From an uncultured Pelagibacteraceae bacterium (lineage in GTDB: Bacteria > Pseudomonadota > Alphaproteobacteria > Pelagibacterales > Pelagibacteraceae), in NCBI GenBank assembly GCA_902634935.1, contig CACPMF010000003.1:33647-97646 (forward strand): DNA of 64,000 nt, in the 5' to 3' direction. The translations under genes and the position numbers were made by a program. This document shows positions 20,827 to 29,912 of the stretch, piece after piece. Positions within the stretch are counted from its first letter, which is position 1; the number at the start of each line of letters is the position of its first letter. The notes beneath the pieces were generated by a model. The model saw only the letters and a list, made by a program, of their open reading frames with translations, made no database searches and was not told the DNA's origin.

Positions 20827-21039
20827 TTACTCTTTGTTATTGGAGTCTTGATTATTTGAGTCTTCGTTTTCTGTGATATTTTTCGGTTGTGTATCTTCCG
20901 TAGGGTCAGTTGCCATACCTTTTTTAAAACTTTTTATCCCTTTAGCGACATCGCCCATCAAACTAGAGATTTTACCTCTCCCAAACAGTAAAACTACCAG
21001 TATAACTACAATTGCTATTTGCCAAAATCCTATACTCAT
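20827..21039 (-). CDS. tatA: Twin-arginine translocase subunit TatA
   Basis: 70 aa. The transmembrane helix [22 protein letters not shown] has the Phe-Gly hinge, and the amphipathic helix [16 protein letters not shown] follows. The tail is rich in Asn, Asp and Glu. TatA oligomerises to form the passage for folded proteins. First of the tatA-tatB-tatC-serS set. Confidence 0.94.
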   Translation of the reverse strand: MSIGFWQIAIVVILVVLLFGRGKISSLMGDVAKGIKSFKKGMATDPTEDTQPKNITENEDSNNQDSNNKE

Positions 21040-21083
21040 ACTTTATATATACCCTTAATAGTTGTTTTTTTAAAGAAACTTTT

Positions 21084-21776
21084 TCACTCCTCACTTTCAG
21101 GTTTGAGAGTGCTATTTAACATTTCATCGATATCAGAATATATGTTTTCCTTTTTGTCTTCTTGCTTTTCCTTATAAAACTTTCCGGTACCAAAGATCGA
21201 TGCATCAACAGAAGATGTATCAATAAGTCCAGCAGTCCCTAGTTCGTCAACTGTTGGAAGATCAGATAATTTTTGAAGATTAAAATGGCTTAAAAAGTCG
21301 TCTGTAGTTCCATACTGGATAGGTTTCCCTGGAATATCTTTTCTGCCTTGTGGCTTAACCCAATTTAATTCCATTAGGATTTCTAAAGTATTAGTGCCAA
21401 AGGCAACACCCCGTATCTCCTCTATCTCCGCTCGTGTAACCGGCTGGTGATAGACGATGATTGCCAATGTTTCTATAGCAGCTTTTGATAGCTTTTTCTC
21501 AACAGTTTTTTGTTGAGACATTAATGATGATAAATTTTGTGCCGTTCTAAAAGACCACTTATTTGAAATACAAACTAAATTAATGCCTCTGTTTGTATAG
21601 AATGTTTGTAATTTTTGTAATATTTTTAAAACATCAGTATTTTTTGAAATTTTAGTTTCTATTGTTTCTATACTTAGTGGTTCTGCAGCTGCAAAAACAA
21701 CAGCTTCAACTTCTCTTTCTATTTCGGTCATTTTTGAAGGAAAATTTAAAACGTTATCTTTTTTTAATTTATTCAT
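21084..21776 (-). CDS. scpB: Segregation and condensation protein ScpB
   Basis: 230 aa. Tandem winged-helix domains are recognised by IEREVEAVVFAAAEPLS, KAAIETLAIIVYHQPVTRAEIEEIRGV and LMELNWVKPQGRKDIPGKPIQYGTTDDFL. With ScpA and SMC it forms the condensin that compacts and separates chromosomes. Starts 4 bases inside the end of scpA. Confidence 0.96.
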   Translation of the reverse strand: MNKLKKDNVLNFPSKMTEIEREVEAVVFAAAEPLSIETIETKISKNTDVLKILQKLQTFYTNRGINLVCISNKWSFRTAQNLSSLMSQQKTVEKKLSKAAIETLAIIVYHQPVTRAEIEEIRGVAFGTNTLEILMELNWVKPQGRKDIPGKPIQYGTTDDFLSHFNLQKLSDLPTVDELGTAGLIDTSSVDASIFGTGKFYKEKQEDKKENIYSDIDEMLNSTLKPESEE

Positions 21777-22507
21777 ATTTTCTCTTTAATGTAGATATTA
21801 TCAAATAAGTCTTTTTGCTTTATAGAAATATTACCCTCTTTAGCTAACTCTAAACAGCCAGCAAAAATTCCTGCTTTTCCAGTTCGTTTTAAATTTTTTG
21901 TTGATTTAAAATTATTTGGAATTAATTCAGATATATCTTTCCAATCAGATAATTTGCCAAAAAATTCTTTTATTCTTTTAATGCCCTCTTCTGTTGTAAG
22001 AACCGGCAGTTTTGGAATATTCATTCTTTGAAAATCTTTGGTCATAACTATATTTGCATAAGTTTTTAAAACCTCAAATAATGTTAAAGTATATTTAGAG
22101 TCGTAAATAGGTTTAATACCACTTTTTGAACCACGCATAAAAACATCTCTTCCAAGTCTTTTTCTACTTAACATCTGTGAAGAGAGAAGTCTTATTAACT
22201 CCAGTTTTTTTAATTGTAATTTTAATTTTTCAGCAACTTCTAAAGCTTTAAATTCTTCCTCTTCACTTTCAGGTAACAGTAACTTTGATTTTAAATATGT
22301 GAGCCAAGTTGCCATCAATAAATATTCAGAAGCAATTTCAAGATTAAGATCCTTTGAGTTGGTAATGAACTCATGAAATTGATCAGCAAGTTTAGTAATA
22401 GATATTTGTTCTAAATCAACTTTTTGAGATTTGGCTAGATCTAACAATACTTCTAGAGAACCATTGTAAGCATTTAACTCAACATTAAATTCTAAAGAAT
22501 CATTCAT
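21773..22507 (-). CDS. scpA: Segregation and condensation protein ScpA
   Basis: 244 aa. The kleisin N-terminus is typical (YNGSLEVLLDLAKSQKVDLEQISITKLADQ), with YLLMATWLTYLKSKLLLP following and a C-terminal winged helix that contacts the SMC cap. It lies 9 bases after nagZ and overlaps scpB. Confidence 0.95.
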   Translation of the reverse strand: MNDSLEFNVELNAYNGSLEVLLDLAKSQKVDLEQISITKLADQFHEFITNSKDLNLEIASEYLLMATWLTYLKSKLLLPESEEEEFKALEVAEKLKLQLKKLELIRLLSSQMLSRKRLGRDVFMRGSKSGIKPIYDSKYTLTLFEVLKTYANIVMTKDFQRMNIPKLPVLTTEEGIKRIKEFFGKLSDWKDISELIPNNFKSTKNLKRTGKAGIFAGCLELAKEGNISIKQKDLFDNIYIKEKI

Positions 22508-22516
22508 TAAATAAAT

Positions 22517-23470
22517 TTAGCTTATAATATTAGTTATTTGTGATGTTTTTTTAATTATAAAGTTATTAATTTTAGGTGAATTTTTGGCTACCTTAAGCAT
22601 TTCACTCATTTTTCCATTACAATGTAAAACTAAATTACAACCTGCACTGAATGATTTTATAACATTATCTTCAACATTGTTGTTTAATGCTTTCATCGAA
22701 ATGTCGTCAGTTATAATTAATTCATTAAATTTTATTTTGTTTCTGATTATCTTAATTATCTTTTTGGAGTGTGTTACTGGATATTGGCTGTCCAATTTTT
22801 TAAACATTAAATGACCCGTAATAGTTATTTTAGATTTCTTCTTAGAAAAAACACTAAAGTCATTTTTAAGCAAATAAGCTTGATTTTTATCAATAATTGG
22901 CAGCTTCAAATGACTATCTACCTTGGCTAGACCGTGTCCAGGTATATGCTTTGTTATTGTTGCAATTTTGTTTTTATGAAATTTATCAATACAAATATCA
23001 CCAATTTTTGAAACAATTTTTTTATTTGAAGAAAAAGATCTATCACCTACAATTTGATGTAAATTTTTTCTTAAAATATCTAAAACTGGAACTGTATTAA
23101 CATTAATACCAAGAAGTCTTAATAAATATGAAATTTGTTTAACGTAGACATCAAAATACAAATTAAATTTTTTTTTATCTTTTTTATAAAGATCTCCAAA
23201 ATATTTATTTGTAAATACAGAATTATCTATAAATTTTCTTAATCGTGAAACTCTGCCACCCTCTTCATCAATTAAAATTGGGAGTGTAGGATTTTGTAAA
23301 ATATTTTTTAATGACTTTGTTAATAATTGGGTTTGTTTTATAGTTTTTATATTTCTTGAAAAAAGAATTATACCCCAGGGTTTATATTTACGTAAAAATT
23401 TAGTTTCAGATTTAGATAGCTTGTAACCTTTAATGCCACATATAAATGATCTAGTATTCTTATTAATCAT
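22517..23470 (-). CDS. nagZ: Beta-N-acetylhexosaminidase NagZ
   Basis: 317 aa, family GH3. Motifs seen are KPWGIILFSRNIKT, LIDEEGGRVSRLR, the catalytic His-Asp region KHIPGHGLAKVDSHLKLP, and the nucleophile segment LIITDDISMKAL. It removes GlcNAc from anhydro-muropeptides during cell-wall recycling. It fits with the lytic transglycosylase and carboxypeptidase genes at the start of the window. The start overlaps the preceding small membrane protein by 8 bases. Confidence 0.92.
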   Translation of the reverse strand: MINKNTRSFICGIKGYKLSKSETKFLRKYKPWGIILFSRNIKTIKQTQLLTKSLKNILQNPTLPILIDEEGGRVSRLRKFIDNSVFTNKYFGDLYKKDKKKFNLYFDVYVKQISYLLRLLGINVNTVPVLDILRKNLHQIVGDRSFSSNKKIVSKIGDICIDKFHKNKIATITKHIPGHGLAKVDSHLKLPIIDKNQAYLLKNDFSVFSKKKSKITITGHLMFKKLDSQYPVTHSKKIIKIIRNKIKFNELIITDDISMKALNNNVEDNVIKSFSAGCNLVLHCNGKMSEMLKVAKNSPKINNFIIKKTSQITNIIS

Positions 23471-23726
23471 TATAGAGAAGTTCCCAAAATGAATATTTTT
23501 CTGTTTTTTTATTGTTTTTATATTCTACAAAATCGATGATATTCTCAGTATCGCTATTTAATATAATTAAATCTTTTGTAGAAATTTCTAATTTTTTATC
23601 AATTTGATTGAACGATCTATATGACTTTTTTTTATTTTCATCTGAAAAGTAATATCTCACAGTAAAAAAAATAAAGAAAAAAATAACAATTAGAAAAAAA
23701 AGATACTTAAATTCCTTAAACATCAC
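23463..23726 (-). CDS. Small single-pass membrane protein in the SPOR-protein slot
   Basis: 87 aa. One N-terminal transmembrane helix (YLFFLIVIFFFIFFTVRYYF) is followed by a short polar tail containing TKDLIILNSDTENI. Many alphaproteobacteria have a larger SPOR-domain protein between argS and nagZ. It has an N-terminal membrane helix and a linker motif of the kind D-x-P-x-I-x-A/S-D. This ORF has the same place, overlapping both neighbours, with the helix and a similar linker but no SPOR domain. I infer a shortened positional relative; its function is unknown. Confidence 0.7.
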   Translation of the reverse strand: MMFKEFKYLFFLIVIFFFIFFTVRYYFSDENKKKSYRSFNQIDKKLEISTKDLIILNSDTENIIDFVEYKNNKKTEKYSFWELLYND

Positions 23727-25447
23727 ATTTTTTGTGGAGTATCAACTCCTAGAATATTCATTCCAGTTTTGATTACATTTGCAATAGATTTTAAAAACAC
23801 TAATTTTTCAATTTTTATAGTACCATCTTCTTCAATAAATCTTTTATCTTTATCATCTCTTCCCATATTCCAATATGAGTGAAATTCAGATGATAATTCA
23901 TAAAGATAGACTGGTAGTCTATGTGGTTCTAATTTATTGCTTGCAATTTCTATACATTTTGGCCACTCAGATATTTTTCTAAAAATCTTAATTTCATCTT
24001 TAGAATATTTTAGTTCATTTTTAATTAAAATTTCATCTTCTAAATTTTTACTTATATTTCTAAATACTGATGAAATCCGAGCATAACAATATTGAACATA
24101 ATAAAGTGGATTGTCTTTTGATTTTTCTTTTACTTTGGTAAAATCGAAATCTAGCTCTGCATCACTACTTCTATTAAGCATAATAAATCTAGTAGCATCT
24201 TTTCCAACTTCGCTGATCAAATCATCAACAGTTATATAATCACCTTTACGTTTTGACATTTTAAAAGGTTTGCCATCTTTTATTAATTTTACTAATTGGC
24301 TGACTTTGCAAGTTAATTTATTTTTATCTCCTGATAATGCCTCCACAACTGAGGTAATTCTTTTTATATAACCTGCATGATCAGCTCCTAGAATATTTAC
24401 TAAAATATCATAATTTCTGTTTAGCTTGTTATTGTGGTATGCAACATCACCTGCAAAGTACGTCCATGTATTGTCAGATTTTTGTAAAGCACGGTCTTTG
24501 TCATCACCAAATTCTGTTGATTTAAATAATAATTGATCCCTTTCTACCCAATTTTTCGTATCTTCCCCTTCTGGCGCTTTAATTTTTCCAGTATAAACAA
24601 ATTTTTTTGATTTAAGCTTTTCAATAACTTTTTCTACTTCTTTTTCTTGAACTAAATTTCTTTCACTAGCAAAATTATCATGGTTAATTCCGAGTTTTTT
24701 AAGATTTTGCTTAATTAACTTTAAAGACTCATCGACAGATAAAATTGTTAATTCGCTTTTTATATTTTCATAATTTTCAAAATTAATATCTTTTTTTTGG
24801 TTTAAAATATTTGTTGCTATATCTATTAGATATTCCCCTGGATAAAGATCAGGATTATCAGATGGGAAATTTTCTTTAAATAAAATTTCACGAATTCTAA
24901 AATAAACAGACTTTGTAAAATATAATATTTGGTTTCCATGATCATTTACGTAATATTCCTTTGTAACAGTGTTATTATTAAATATTAATAAATTTGAGAT
25001 AACATCACCTAGTATTGCTCCTCTGCAGTGACCTACATGTAAAGGCCCAGTTGGGTTGGCAGAAACAAATTCAATTAAATATTTTTTATTTTCTCCGCTA
25101 GTAGATCCATAATTTTTTTGATTAATTATATTATTTAAAAACTCACCCCAAAAGTTGTGATTAAATTTTATATTTATAAATCCTGGTTTAATTATTTCTA
25201 TAGAGTCGATATTATCGTCATTTTCTTTAAGTAGCTTGCTAATTGTTTTGGCAATTTCCATGGGAGGAGCATTGTTGGGTTTTGATAACACCATGGCTAC
25301 ATTTGTTGATAAATCTCCATCAAATTTATTTGGTGGTATATCAACATTTATACTAGATAATTTTTCTGGAAGTTTAAGTTGAATATCGTTAGATGCTTTT
25401 TGAATTAATTTTAATATTTTTATAAGATAATCTGAAAAAATGTTCAT
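23723..25447 (-). CDS. argS: Arginyl-tRNA synthetase
   Basis: 574 aa, class I. The HIGH-type motif is in VSANPTGPLHVGHCRGAILGD and the KMSKS-type motif in MSKRKGDYI. An N-terminal Add1 domain and a C-terminal DALR anticodon-binding domain (YVQYCYARISSVFR) are present. It starts 4 bases inside the end of dgt and overlaps the next ORF by 4 bases. Confidence 0.97.
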   Translation of the reverse strand: MNIFSDYLIKILKLIQKASNDIQLKLPEKLSSINVDIPPNKFDGDLSTNVAMVLSKPNNAPPMEIAKTISKLLKENDDNIDSIEIIKPGFINIKFNHNFWGEFLNNIINQKNYGSTSGENKKYLIEFVSANPTGPLHVGHCRGAILGDVISNLLIFNNNTVTKEYYVNDHGNQILYFTKSVYFRIREILFKENFPSDNPDLYPGEYLIDIATNILNQKKDINFENYENIKSELTILSVDESLKLIKQNLKKLGINHDNFASERNLVQEKEVEKVIEKLKSKKFVYTGKIKAPEGEDTKNWVERDQLLFKSTEFGDDKDRALQKSDNTWTYFAGDVAYHNNKLNRNYDILVNILGADHAGYIKRITSVVEALSGDKNKLTCKVSQLVKLIKDGKPFKMSKRKGDYITVDDLISEVGKDATRFIMLNRSSDAELDFDFTKVKEKSKDNPLYYVQYCYARISSVFRNISKNLEDEILIKNELKYSKDEIKIFRKISEWPKCIEIASNKLEPHRLPVYLYELSSEFHSYWNMGRDDKDKRFIEEDGTIKIEKLVFLKSIANVIKTGMNILGVDTPQKM

Positions 25448-26559
25448 TTTAATGATTTATGAAGTTGAATAGCATATCGATCAGTCATTCCTGATATATA
25501 GTCAGAAATAGATCTAAATTGATCTTTATTTTGATAATTATTTATATATTTTTTTGGTTTATTTGAAATTTCTGAAAATAATTTCGTAATTATTTTTTTT
25601 CCATTATTATTTTTGTTTAATACACTTCTATTGTTATACATTTTTAACCTTAAAAATAATTTAATTTCTTGCTCAATTGATTTAAATTTATTTGAAAATG
25701 ATACTATTTGTTTTTTATTATTAATAATATCACTATACTTTTTAATTTTATTATCTTTTATATTTAATAAAGTATTATTGATTACATCCTCAACCATAAG
25801 ATTAATAGAATCTCTAATAATTTGATAAATTATTATGTTTTTCTCCTTTTTTTTTATATTTGATTTATAGGATTTGTAAATTTCATTAAAAAATTCGATT
25901 TCAATTAAATCTTCTAATTTAAATAAGTTAGCTTTAATTCCATCTTGTATATCATGATTATTATAAGCTATATCATCTGATATTGCTGATATCTGTGCTT
26001 CTAAAGACGTATTTTTGTTAAAATTAAGTTTTCCTTTAAAATTTTTTTTACCAATAATTTTATTAAGTTTGGAAATTTCACTATAAGGTCCATTATGTTT
26101 AATTAATCCATCCAGTGTCTCAATAGATAAATTTAATCCTTTAAACTTTAAGTACTTATGCTCTAAAAACATAACAATTCTCAAAGTTTGTAAATTATGA
26201 TCAAATCCACCGTATTTTGACATACATTCGTTTAATGCGATTTCGCCAGCATGTCCAAATGGCGTATGCCCCAAATCATGAGCAAGACTTAATGTTTCTG
26301 CTAAATCATCATTTACATTTAGGTACTTAGCAATAGATCGTGCAATTTGTGCAACTTCTATAGAATGTGTAATTCTTGTTCTATAATGATCCCCTTCTGT
26401 ATTAACAAATACCTGGGTCTTGTGCTTTAACCTTCTAAATGAAGCTGAATGAATAATTCTATCTCTATCTCTTTGAAATGGTGATCTGTACTTATTCTTA
26501 GGCTCAAAAATCAATCTACCTTTTGATTTAAACAGTCCTAAATTTGAATAATTTTTCAT
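25444..26559 (-). CDS. dgt: Deoxyguanosinetriphosphate triphosphohydrolase-like protein
   Basis: 371 aa HD-superfamily enzyme. Metal ligands are visible in RITHSIEVAQIARSIA, LAHDLGHTPFGHAGE and AISDDIAYNNHDIQDG. The family removes triphosphate from dNTPs and controls their pools; the 'type 2' alphaproteobacterial group often sits beside argS, as here. Divergent from erpA with a 50-base gap. Confidence 0.93.
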   Translation of the reverse strand: MKNYSNLGLFKSKGRLIFEPKNKYRSPFQRDRDRIIHSASFRRLKHKTQVFVNTEGDHYRTRITHSIEVAQIARSIAKYLNVNDDLAETLSLAHDLGHTPFGHAGEIALNECMSKYGGFDHNLQTLRIVMFLEHKYLKFKGLNLSIETLDGLIKHNGPYSEISKLNKIIGKKNFKGKLNFNKNTSLEAQISAISDDIAYNNHDIQDGIKANLFKLEDLIEIEFFNEIYKSYKSNIKKKEKNIIIYQIIRDSINLMVEDVINNTLLNIKDNKIKKYSDIINNKKQIVSFSNKFKSIEQEIKLFLRLKMYNNRSVLNKNNNGKKIITKLFSEISNKPKKYINNYQNKDQFRSISDYISGMTDRYAIQLHKSLK

Positions 26560-26609
26560 TCTTTAAATTTGGTAAAATGACATTATATTAGTATTATCAG
26601 TGTTAAATC

Positions 26610-26927
26610 ATGATTAAAGAAATTAAATTTACAGAAAATGCTTTAAAACAAATAAAGCACCTTCTATCCTCAAAAGATAGTGGTTCTTTTTTTAGAATCG
26701 CAATTAAAGGTGGTGGTTGCTCAGGTTTTCAGTACGATTTTTCTTTTGATAAATCACAAAATGAAGATGATTTAAGACATGAAAATATACTCATAGATAA
26801 AACTTCAGCTGACCTACTAAAAGGTTCTGAGGTAGATTTTGTTAAAGAATTAATCGGAGATTCATTTAAAATTAACAACCCACAAAGCAAATCCTCGTGT
26901 GGTTGTGGCGTCTCATTCTCACTTTAA
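26610..26927 (+). CDS. erpA: Iron-sulfur cluster insertion protein (ErpA/IscA family)
   Basis: 105 aa, A-type carrier. The three conserved Cys lie in GGGCSGFQY and SSCGCGVSF. It passes Fe-S clusters to apoproteins. The stop TAA shares its last base with the ATG of xth, so the two are translationally coupled. A-type proteins are hard to subdivide by eye, so the ErpA name is tentative. Confidence 0.9.
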   Translation: MIKEIKFTENALKQIKHLLSSKDSGSFFRIAIKGGGCSGFQYDFSFDKSQNEDDLRHENILIDKTSADLLKGSEVDFVKELIGDSFKINNPQSKSSCGCGVSFSL

Positions 26928-27703
26928 TGATAATTAGCTCATGGAATGTAAATTCTGTAAGAGCACGTATTATTAATATTCAAGAATACCTGAAGAAATT
27001 CTCACCTGATATATTAATGATGCAAGAAATAAAGACTCAAGAGGAAACATATCCTTTTGATGATATAACAAAGCTAAAATATGAAAGTCATGTATTCGGT
27101 CAAAAAAGTTATAATGGAGTTGCAATTATTTCAAAAAAAAAGATTGAAAAAATAGAGAAGGATATTTTTAAAGATAAAAATAACCAATCAAGAATAATTA
27201 CTGCAAATATAAAACATAAATCTAAAACTATAAAGCTGATAAATATTTACACTCCAAATGGTAATCCAGTTGATACAGATAAATATTCTTATAAGATTTA
27301 TTGGTTAGATAGTTTAATCAAAAAACTTAAATCATATTTAAATAAAAACGAAAATATAATTATTGGTGGAGATTTTAATATAATACCAGCAGCAGAAGAT
27401 GTTCATAATCCAAAAAGTTATGAAAACGACGCCTTATTCAGATTAGAAATTAGAAAAAGATTAAGAGAAATGATTAATTTAGGCTTCCATGATGCATATA
27501 GATACAAATATCCTGATAAAGAAGGTTATACATTTTGGGATTATACAAGTGGTGCTTGGCAAAAAAATAATGGAATGAGAATTGATCATTTCTTAGTTTC
27601 TAATTCAATTATCAATTTAGTTAAAAACGTAAAAATTAATAAATATCCTCGTGGAAGAGAAAAGCCTTCCGATCACACTCCTATAGAAATTGAATTAGCT
27701 TAA
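26927..27703 (+). CDS. xth: Exodeoxyribonuclease III
   Basis: 258 aa from the ATG that overlaps the erpA stop. The frame stays open further upstream, but that part lies inside erpA. Motifs of the AP-endonuclease family: ISSWNVNSVRARI, MMQEIKTQ, GGDFNIIP, MRIDHFLVS and the terminal SDHTPIEIEL with catalytic Asp-His. It cuts abasic sites in base-excision repair. The last 9 bases overlap the convergent dehydrogenase gene. Confidence 0.95.
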   Translation: MIISSWNVNSVRARIINIQEYLKKFSPDILMMQEIKTQEETYPFDDITKLKYESHVFGQKSYNGVAIISKKKIEKIEKDIFKDKNNQSRIITANIKHKSKTIKLINIYTPNGNPVDTDKYSYKIYWLDSLIKKLKSYLNKNENIIIGGDFNIIPAAEDVHNPKSYENDALFRLEIRKRLREMINLGFHDAYRYKYPDKEGYTFWDYTSGAWQKNNGMRIDHFLVSNSIINLVKNVKINKYPRGREKPSDHTPIEIELA

Positions 27704-28693
27704 AGATCTAATTTTATTAACAAGTTCCTCGTTTATATTTCTTGGTCCTTTATCCAATCTATTTTTGTGTCTTCTCTCACCAGGTAATCTGACCTCACCC
27801 ATTGATTTCATTTTTTCAAAAAATTCATTTGCATGCTTATCCCAATCCTTATCTGAGAGTTTATCTGGAAATATTGCTAATATGAATTCTCCACCACTTG
27901 GAGGTCCGCCATCATTATTATCTTTAGCTGCTGTTTCGTAACTAAAATTATCTCCAACCAAAGCTCCTGCTAATAACTCAACCATCATTGCAATTCCTGA
28001 ACCCTTATAACCTCCAAAAGGTAATAAAACTCCGCCATCAGCAATTTCTGCTGGATCAGTTGTATCTTTGCCATCTTTTGTAAGTCCAGTACCTAATGGA
28101 ACTTTGTGTCCCTCTCGCTTTGCAACTTGTACTTCTCCCATAGCCATTGAAGCTGTGGCCATATCATAAACAACTGGTGTATTATTTTTTCTTGGCCAAG
28201 CGAAAGAAATTGGGTTTGTGCCAAATAATGGTTTTATAGCCCCTGCAGGAGCAACTGCGGGTTTATACGATGTGCATGCAAATGCCACCAAACCTTCTTC
28301 AGCTATTTTTTCAGTTTCAGGCCACATAGCGGCCATGTGGTGAGAATTAATTATAGCAAGAACTGCTACACCATTTTCTTTAGCAGCTTTTACTAACTCT
28401 GGTATCGATTTATTTAACACAACTGGTGCTAAGCAATTTTTGCCATCAGCTTTAATTACTGAGGGTGTTAATTTTTTTATATCTGGTTTTTGTTTCCCAT
28501 TAATTTTTCCACTTTTTAAGCCTGAAACATATGCAGGTAAACGAAATAAGCCATGTGAGAGTGAACCATCCCTTTCAGCATTGGTAATTAGTTCTGATAA
28601 AATATCAGCTGTTTCTTGATCACATCCATTAGCTAACAGAGTCTTATTTGCTAATTTATAAATTTCATCAAGTGAAAGAGATACAGTTGCCAT
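27695..28693 (-). CDS. Ldh2-family NAD(P)-dependent oxidoreductase
   Basis: 332 aa. Members of this family (malate/L-lactate, ureidoglycolate, sulfolactate and piperideine-2-carboxylate reductases) share SHGLFRLPAYV, INSHHMAAMWPETEKIAEEG, KPLFGTNPISFAWP, YDMATASMAMGEV and LLPFGGYKGSGIAMMVELLAGALVG, all seen here. The substrate cannot be read from sequence alone and the neighbours (xth, znuA) give no hint. Confidence 0.85.
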   Translation of the reverse strand: MATVSLSLDEIYKLANKTLLANGCDQETADILSELITNAERDGSLSHGLFRLPAYVSGLKSGKINGKQKPDIKKLTPSVIKADGKNCLAPVVLNKSIPELVKAAKENGVAVLAIINSHHMAAMWPETEKIAEEGLVAFACTSYKPAVAPAGAIKPLFGTNPISFAWPRKNNTPVVYDMATASMAMGEVQVAKREGHKVPLGTGLTKDGKDTTDPAEIADGGVLLPFGGYKGSGIAMMVELLAGALVGDNFSYETAAKDNNDGGPPSGGEFILAIFPDKLSDKDWDKHANEFFEKMKSMGEVRLPGERRHKNRLDKGPRNINEELVNKIRSLS

Positions 28694-28736
28694 AAATAAT
28701 AGTAGATATTATTTATGGCAAAAATTCAATTTTTAT

Positions 28737-29837
28737 CTAACAACCTTTGAATGAGCTGGACATATTCTTGATTAAATCAAAATATAAGCCTTTTCCTGGA
28801 TTTAATGTTGCTCCTAAAGGATCTAGAACACCGGTTTTAATATTCATATCCTTAGCTACTGCATTTATAATATCAGGATTGAACTGAGGTTCTGAGAATA
28901 CACAGCTTACATTATCATGCTCAATAATTTCTCTTATTTCTTTTAATTGCTCAGCACCAGGCATCACATCTGTATTTACAGTAAAAGCTCCTAATACATT
29001 AACATTAAATCTTTCCTCAAAATATTGATATGCATCATGAAATACAATTGATGCTGTGCTTTTATTTAAATCAGTCATTACATTCATTGTAAGCTTATCT
29101 AATTCATTTAAAGCTTTATCTAAATTTTTCTTATAAATTGAAGCATTTGCTGCATCATTTTCAATTAGATGCTCAACCATTTCATTTAAAATAGCTTTTG
29201 CATTTATAGGATCTAGCCATATGTGAGGATCGAATTCTCCATGATTGTGTCCATCATGATCATCGTGATCATCATGTCCATCTTCCTTTTTTGCATGGCT
29301 ATCATGATCGTGATCGTGGTCATCTTTTTTCTTAGTCGTTTCATGATCGTGGTCATGATCATCATCTTTTTTTGCTTTTTTATCATGATCATGATCATCG
29401 TGATCATCATGATCATCTTTTTTCTTTGCATGATCGTCGTGACCATGATCATCGTGATCATGTTCGTCAAAAATATTTCTTTCTCTAAATTTTAATACAT
29501 TTAAATTTTTAGTTGCCATTAATTCAATTTTTTCAGCTTTTTTTGCAATAGATTTTAAAGGCTTTTCAAGAAACGCTTCTAAGTCTTCACCGACCCAAAA
29601 AATTAAATCAGCTTCTTGTAGCATTTTTGCGTGAGAAGGTTTCATAGCAAATCCATGTGGAGATGCATATCCATCTACAATTAAATCGGGTTTTCCTACT
29701 CCATCCATTAAATAACTAGCTAGAGAGTGTATAGGCTTTATAGATGCAACTACTTTAACATCCGCATTAACTGATGTTATAAATGTAATAAATGATAAAA
29801 AAGATATTATTAAAGGTGTTTTTTTAAGATATTTCAT
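28737..29837 (-). CDS. znuA: Zinc ABC transporter substrate-binding protein ZnuA
   Basis: 366 aa. The signal peptide (about residues 1-25, ending VNADVKVV) is followed by the cluster A-1 metal-binding fold. Likely Zn ligands are His61 (ASPHGFAMKPS), His205 (FDPHIWLDP), the His in VFHDAYQYFEE, and an acidic residue near SEPQFNP. Between the first two ligands lies a His/Asp/Lys tract (residues 124-199) with 21 His, longer than the loop of most ZnuA proteins. It is thought to gather zinc for the pocket. Divergent from znuCB with two Zur boxes in between. Confidence 0.95.
   Translation of the reverse strand: MKYLKKTPLIISFLSFITFITSVNADVKVVASIKPIHSLASYLMDGVGKPDLIVDGYASPHGFAMKPSHAKMLQEADLIFWVGEDLEAFLEKPLKSIAKKAEKIELMATKNLNVLKFRERNIFDEHDHDDHGHDDHAKKKDDHDDHDDHDHDKKAKKDDDHDHDHETTKKKDDHDHDHDSHAKKEDGHDDHDDHDGHNHGEFDPHIWLDPINAKAILNEMVEHLIENDAANASIYKKNLDKALNELDKLTMNVMTDLNKSTASIVFHDAYQYFEERFNVNVLGAFTVNTDVMPGAEQLKEIREIIEHDNVSCVFSEPQFNPDIINAVAKDMNIKTGVLDPLGATLNPGKGLYFDLIKNMSSSFKGC
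29241..29468 (-). repeat. Degenerate CAT/GAT-rich repeat encoding the ZnuA His/Asp tract
   Basis: Imperfect repeats of units encoding KK-DDHDxHD within znuA (residues 124-199), built from alternating His and Asp codons. The reverse strand also stays open through this stretch, which creates artificial Met/Ile-rich reading frames. Such tracts are prone to slip and usually vary in length between strains. Confidence 0.8.
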
Positions 29838-29857
29838 GTTTTATGGTTTTTAATTAT

Positions 29858-29872
29858 TGTTATATTATAACA
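29858..29872. promoter_or_regulatory. Zur box 1
   Basis: TGTTATATTATAACA is a perfect inverted repeat around its central base pair. It is almost identical to the TGTTATANTATAACA core of Zur operators in proteobacteria. It lies 20 bases upstream of the znuA start, between the divergent znuA and znuC. Confidence 0.85.
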
Positions 29873-29875
29873 TTA

Positions 29876-29890
29876 TGTAATAATATAACA
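29876..29890. promoter_or_regulatory. Zur box 2
   Basis: TGTAATAATATAACA is a near-copy of the first box with its centre 18 bases away. It lies 22 bases before the znuC start. Two boxes in one divergent region would let Zur shut both promoters when zinc is plentiful. Confidence 0.75.
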
Positions 29891-29912
29891 TTATGAAGTC
29901 AAGTGAAAATAT

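Noticed and set aside
29241..29468. Short repeats that might suggest a CRISPR array
   Set aside because: The units are irregular, lack spacers, and encode the ZnuA metal tract.
29223..29495. Long Met/Ile-rich reading frames opposite and within the znuA His tract
   Set aside because: They are mirror frames of the His/Asp codon repeat; composition is absurd for a protein and znuA covers the region fully.
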